Positions 54,811-64,000 of a DNA stretch of 64,000 nucleotides are shown here, one piece after another. Source of the stretch: Adiantum capillus-veneris (taxonomy: Eukaryota; Streptophyta; Polypodiopsida; Polypodiales; Pteridaceae); contig CM043963.1 in assembly GCA_014529385.2 (NCBI GenBank), positions 104,638,912-104,702,911 of the forward strand, given 5' to 3'. Numbering within the stretch: the stretch's first letter is position 1; every line of letters starts with the position of its first letter. The position numbers and the translations under genes were made by a program. The notes under the pieces were generated by a model. That model made no database searches. It worked only from the letters and a program-made list of their open reading frames with translations, and had not been told where the DNA came from.

Positions 54811-57800
54811 ATGGACAAGAACGTGAGTGTCAGAGATGTAGATTTAGAGTGCATTGGCAGTGTCAGCACAAGCCGTTCAAAAAGCAGCACTGCCACTATC
54901 TTTCCTCCAATTCTCCACTCACAGACCACCTCGCCTGAAGCACACAACTTGGAAGAGCCGACCCTATGTAAGAAGATCGTGCATGTGCACCGGAAAGCAT
55001 CGGAGAAGCAGCAAAAGCTGGATGCAGCTTGGCTCAACACAGAAGGCAGCGGAGAGACTAGAAACTGTCCAATTCACTCAAATCCAGACAACTGCAGCAG
55101 ACTTGTAGACTCGCTCTGGGAGCATGGCAATGAGGACAAGTACAAGCGTGCAACCATGACTGGGCTGCCTTCCTTTGGTTCAGCAGTCCATTTTACAAAA
55201 CAGAAACTCTCAATCTTTGCACAACAATGGAGAGACGGAGTCTCTTCCGGCTCCAAATGGACCATAATTGAGGCATGCGTACGCATCACATGCTCAAATT
55301 GGGTATGGTGTCTTGTATTGGGAACCTGGTTGGAGCAGAAAACAGCCCAAAAATGGGGCCCTGTCGAGACCGTGCTAGCTAATGCCATCTGTGGGTGCCT
55401 ATTTGAGCTATTTGGCGGGCAGGCTATCCTCATTGTCGGGCCAAGCTCTCCATCTCTCATCTTCATCGTTGCTATTACGACAACTGCAAAGCGCCTTGGA
55501 GTGGATGCCATACCTTGGATGGGATGGATAGGAGTGTGGGGCTCCCTTGTTTTGCTTCTACTTGCCCTGTCCAATGCTTGTCGATTTATGTCACATGTAA
55601 CATTCTTCAGCTGGGGGGTTGTGTGCATCTTCATTAGACTCACTTTTCTCTGGGCGGCAATGGAGCAAATTGCGCACATGTTCACAGATCCAACTATGAG
55701 TGCAGATTCTGCTCTCTTCTCACTATGGCTTGCGACTACAGCTTTCTTCATGGTGCTGTTGTTGGAGAATACACGGAAATGGAACGCCTGCAAACAACAA
55801 ACACATCACGCATTTGCAGACTACAGCCCCATTCTTGTCCTAATACTCCTCACAGGTTGGTGTCTGAGAGTGTCAACCCTATGCTATTCCCATTAAATCT
55901 GGCTCATCCATGCTTATTAAGAGACAATTACCCTGTTTCGCAGCTGTTCCACTCTTGCCAAAGTTGAACCGCACCCACATTTCACAGGTCAGTCTCCCGG
56001 AATCTGGCTATCACACGGACCAACTCTCGAGGCTAGGATGCATCACTTTGAGAGTCTTACCATACTGGGCGATTCTATTGGCAGTCATTCCAGGTATCAT
56101 GCTTGCAGGAATACTCTTCATATACCATCATGCCACATCTGGTTTGCTCCAGGTGAGCCACACACAAAACTCTTCTCTTGAAAAATTTCGCTAGTAGGGT
56201 TGAAATTTAGTATTAACGTGCATACATTGGCTCGAATTCGTAGGATGATGTGAGTTGGACGCCTCTTTACAAGAACTCGAAAAAGTGGGACCTCTGCATT
56301 GTCGCTTTGCTCGTCTTTCTTTGCAGCATTTTTGGCCTTCCATATGCTTGCGGAATGCTCTATCAGGTGACATCTAATGTGCACCCCATTTATAGCTCTG
56401 TGAGTGCAAAACCCACAATCAGCTAGACCCCACATGACATGTTTTCTGGTTGCAGAGTCAAGTCCATGTCAGAGCACTTACTTTGAAGCTCCATGATTAC
56501 TCAGATATAGAGGACCGGAGGGGAGTTGTCACCAAAGTACGAGTGCAACGTGTGTCTGGTCTAGGGGCATCACTACTTTCAGCTGCATTTCTTTTGCCTC
56601 CAGTCAGACACATCATCACAAGAATACCGCTAGCAATACTAACGGGACTGCTCATGCAGGTACATACTCAATTTCTAAGCTATTTTAGTGATGAAAGTTA
56701 TATCCTGATTGTATGCACCATGTCCTCTGCCAAACAACGCTAATGCAAAGGTGTCTTGCAGTTTACTTGCCACCTGTATGGAAGGTGGGACATCATCGTC
56801 CTCATAAGCAGATTCTTCAATAATAGAACACAAGCAAAATCGCACAGACGGCCATCTAAATCAGCTCTATGTGTATATACAGTAGCCCAAATCATCTGCA
56901 TGTCGATTGTCATGATAGTGAGCAAAACACCTGCCGCAGTTATGTTTCCCTTCTTCATCCTCGTGACATTATGGGTGCGGCATTCAGCAATGCGAAGTCT
57001 CTTTAGGAGAGAGGATTTTGCCAAGCTGGACACACGGCTCCACAAGGACTGCTCTGACATGTCAAGTTCTGGGCAGCTATCTGTGGCTTCTCATGTCCAT
57101 GCCCGAGGCCAGCAGGCTTGGCCAAAAATTTCGATCCCACAGACCTTAAACTTCAAAGCGGCAATCGCAGTGCCTATGACAGAAGTGCATACAACACAGC
57201 AACAGAACCCCGCGTGTGTGGACGGAATCCAAGCTGATATAGTGGCAGAGAGTGGGGAGTCACCCTTGCCATATGCAATGAGCCCTTCTCTTCTGCATGC
57301 AAGCTCCAGACGTTTGAAGGAGCGTTCGCGTCGGAGATATAAACGGAAAAGGCAGTTATCCATTGACAATGCAGATACATTATCTTCTGAACAGCAACAT
57401 GATGAGCACACACCCATCCCACCATTGGTGAAAGCCATGATGCAGGAGCACAACTACCCATCTCTGTATGAGCAAGATGAAGACATAAATCTCAGCAAAA
57501 GGGTATCCCCCCGGCTATCGCCACAGTTTTTCAGAAAATCAAAGCATGGACCCGGTGGGCAAGAGAAGCCCCTGGAGGTGCATTCAAATCTTCTGTATGA
57601 GCCGAAAAGACCGGCAAGGAAGGCAATGACGCAGAATGAGGAACCCTCTACCAGCAACATTGCTGGAAACGAGATACAAAGCGCAAGTCAGAGGGAAGAG
57701 ATTGCAAGGTTTCAAGGGTCACCTGGGATTGGGCGATGCATAAGGAGTCCCCCAGTGTTCAAAAACCAATCGCCCACAATCAAGATATACAAGAAGAAGC

Positions 57801-58027
57801 ATCTGAAGATATCCATCGCCATACCTCGTAATAGAGCTTTTCCGAAAGAGGAAATATATCCTGGCAATGTGGGTGCCCAAGATCCACCGAGGAAGCCCTA
57901 CCCTCGTCTGCGGAGGTGTAGCACCAGCCGCTGGCCAACCACCCACAATGATTCTCTCCACCATCATCATGAACGACAGAGGCACTCTACTTCCATGTCA
58001 AAAGAAGAGAGAGTGCGTGAAATTTAG
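54811..58027 (+). CDS. BOR-family (SLC4-like) anion/borate transporter, five exons
   Basis: BOR proteins are plasma-membrane exporters of borate. Exons: 54811-55855, 55944-56152, 56244-56366, 56456-56659, 56762-58027. All introns (88-102 bp) have GT/AG ends and compatible phases, giving 948 residues. The frame starts at its first ATG. The membrane domain begins near residue 140: GGQAILIVG, AIPWMGWIGVWGSLVLLLLA, LLENTRKWN, VIPGIMLAGILFIYHHATS, VMFPFFILVTLWVRHSAMRS align with BOR [66 protein letters not shown]. Oddities: a ~130-residue N-terminal and ~340-residue Lys/Arg/Ser-rich C-terminal extension (BOR1 has ~704 residues in all), a shortened central loop, and a changed signature at the exon 3/4 junction (C-G-M-L-Y-Q-S-Q-V-H where BOR has N-G-V-I-P-Q-S-P-M-H). 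It is probably a divergent paralogue; transport of boron is not assured. Confidence 0.85.
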
Positions 58028-63146
<5,119 letters not shown>

Positions 63147-63903
63147 TCATGATTTTGAATCGTTCAAGGCTTGTTGCCTTGCTTCTAGCTCGGACACAAG
63201 ATCTAGAACCTCATTCAGCAAACGCTGAATGCTCCTATTGGAAGCCATTGCAGGCAGTACATGCGACTTCAGCAACTCTTGCTTCTTCAAACCCTATATG
63301 AACGACATGACATGTTTGGATAGTGGACGGAAAAGAAGACTGTCAACACAACACAGCAGCACACAATCAATCTCATTTAAAGTTTTTGATGACCAACAGC
63401 GCTTGATAGTTTAATGATCATGTCAAATGTGCTACAAAGACGGATTATGCCAATTAAATTAGATACCCCATGCCAAACACAGACATTCTATAACATATGA
63501 AGATGTCAAAAAATAAGTTGATTCTCCAAATGATAAACAAGCCAAAAGCATACCAGTACAGTTGATTCCCACTTGCTCACCCCTTCTGTGGTTGCATTGC
63601 TTCCATCCATGGCCGTATCATTGGGAAAAGGAGGACCCAAAAGCTCCATACAAAGCTCCCTCAGCCGAACTTCATCAGCTTCTCTACAGATTTCGAAAAC
63701 ATTAGAAAAACTATCAGAATATCTAAACTAGCAGGTCCAGAGATGCTTGTTCACCATTACAATTCTGAAAGTAAGACCTTGTAAGAAAGCGAGTGTATGC
63801 CAGCAAAAAGTTTTGATAATCCTGTGGAGATTTCAGTGCAATTGCAGATGCCATCTGTGACTCCAAATGGGACCTGGTCGTACTTTTGTCTTCATTCATG
63901 ACC
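63147..63903 (-). CDS. HIRA: HIRA histone chaperone, C-terminal exons (partial)
   Basis: HIRA deposits histone H3.3 independently of replication, in a nuclear complex with UBN and CABIN1 partners. Minus-strand exons: 63903-63778 ([29 protein letters not shown]), 63683-63554 ([20 protein letters not shown]) and 63293-63147 ([20 protein letters not shown]), ending at TGA 63149-63147. Introns of 94 and 260 bases have GT/AG ends, and the Arg codon split across the first joins in phase. The pieces line up in order with the conserved C-terminal region of plant HIRA (ALKSP ... VLPAMASNR-x-x-QRLLNE). The N-terminal WD40 repeats and B domain lie beyond the right edge of the window. No frame damage is seen, so this is likely a functional gene. 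Confidence 0.85.
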
Positions 63904-64000
63904 CTAAAAATGTAAAGTTAAGTTAAACATCTTACTCAAAGAGTAAGCACCATCATAACATACTCATCTCATTTTGTGAGGGTTTTATAGAATTGTCTAC

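Noticed and set aside
55074-55793. 239-codon antisense ORF
   Set aside because: It lies wholly opposite exon 1 of the BOR-like gene and shows no domain; a shadow frame.
57091-57453. 120-codon antisense ORF
   Set aside because: Opposite the last exon of the BOR-like gene, without recognisable features.

Overview
The window looks like nuclear DNA from a land plant with a large, repeat-rich genome. It holds decayed Ty3/Gypsy and Ty1/Copia LTR retrotransposons with initiator-Met-tRNA primer sites, long (GT)n/(GA)n microsatellites, and two spliced host genes with short introns: a BOR (borate exporter) family gene and the 3' end of HIRA. Nothing in the sequence fixes the species. A fern or other non-flowering plant is possible, but that is only an impression.

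Layout. 0-2.6 kb: the 5' LTR of a minus-strand Copia element abuts a plus-strand chromovirus relic that keeps gag and a chromodomain but no reverse transcriptase. 2.6-8.1 kb: mostly unassigned, with one weak gene candidate (about 4.2-6.3 kb). 8.1-13.5 kb (minus): an LTR-like/polypurine end, a large broken ORF (conserved N-terminal block, charged disordered middle, coiled coil) and a leader with a predicted intron that carries three copies of one perfect palindrome. 14.3-24.0 kb (minus): a decayed but nearly full-length Ty3/Gypsy element with pre-gag ORF, gag, protease, RT/RNase H and integrase, plus an in-frame extension after integrase that holds a second retropepsin-like domain. 24-30.9 kb: unassigned DNA, Copia gag and LTR debris, and an LTR of another element.

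30.9-46.9 kb is a nested stack. Plus-strand chromovirus D (5'-truncated) was interrupted inside its 3' LTR by related minus-strand chromovirus E (34947-45750, flanked by 5-bp ACACA duplications). The right LTR of E was in turn interrupted by a ~2.2-kb insertion. 46.9-54.2 kb: leader and LTR of a third Copia/TRIM-like element, then inverted-repeat elements, tandem duplications and microsatellites.

54.8-58.0 kb (plus): an apparently intact five-exon BOR-family gene predicted to encode 948 residues, with long extra termini and a changed family signature. 58-63.1 kb: no gene seen. 63.1-63.9 kb (minus): the last three exons of HIRA, the histone H3.3 chaperone; the rest lies beyond the right edge.

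The host genes have no evident functional link to each other. Most of the window is the record of successive transposon insertions, deletions and base decay.
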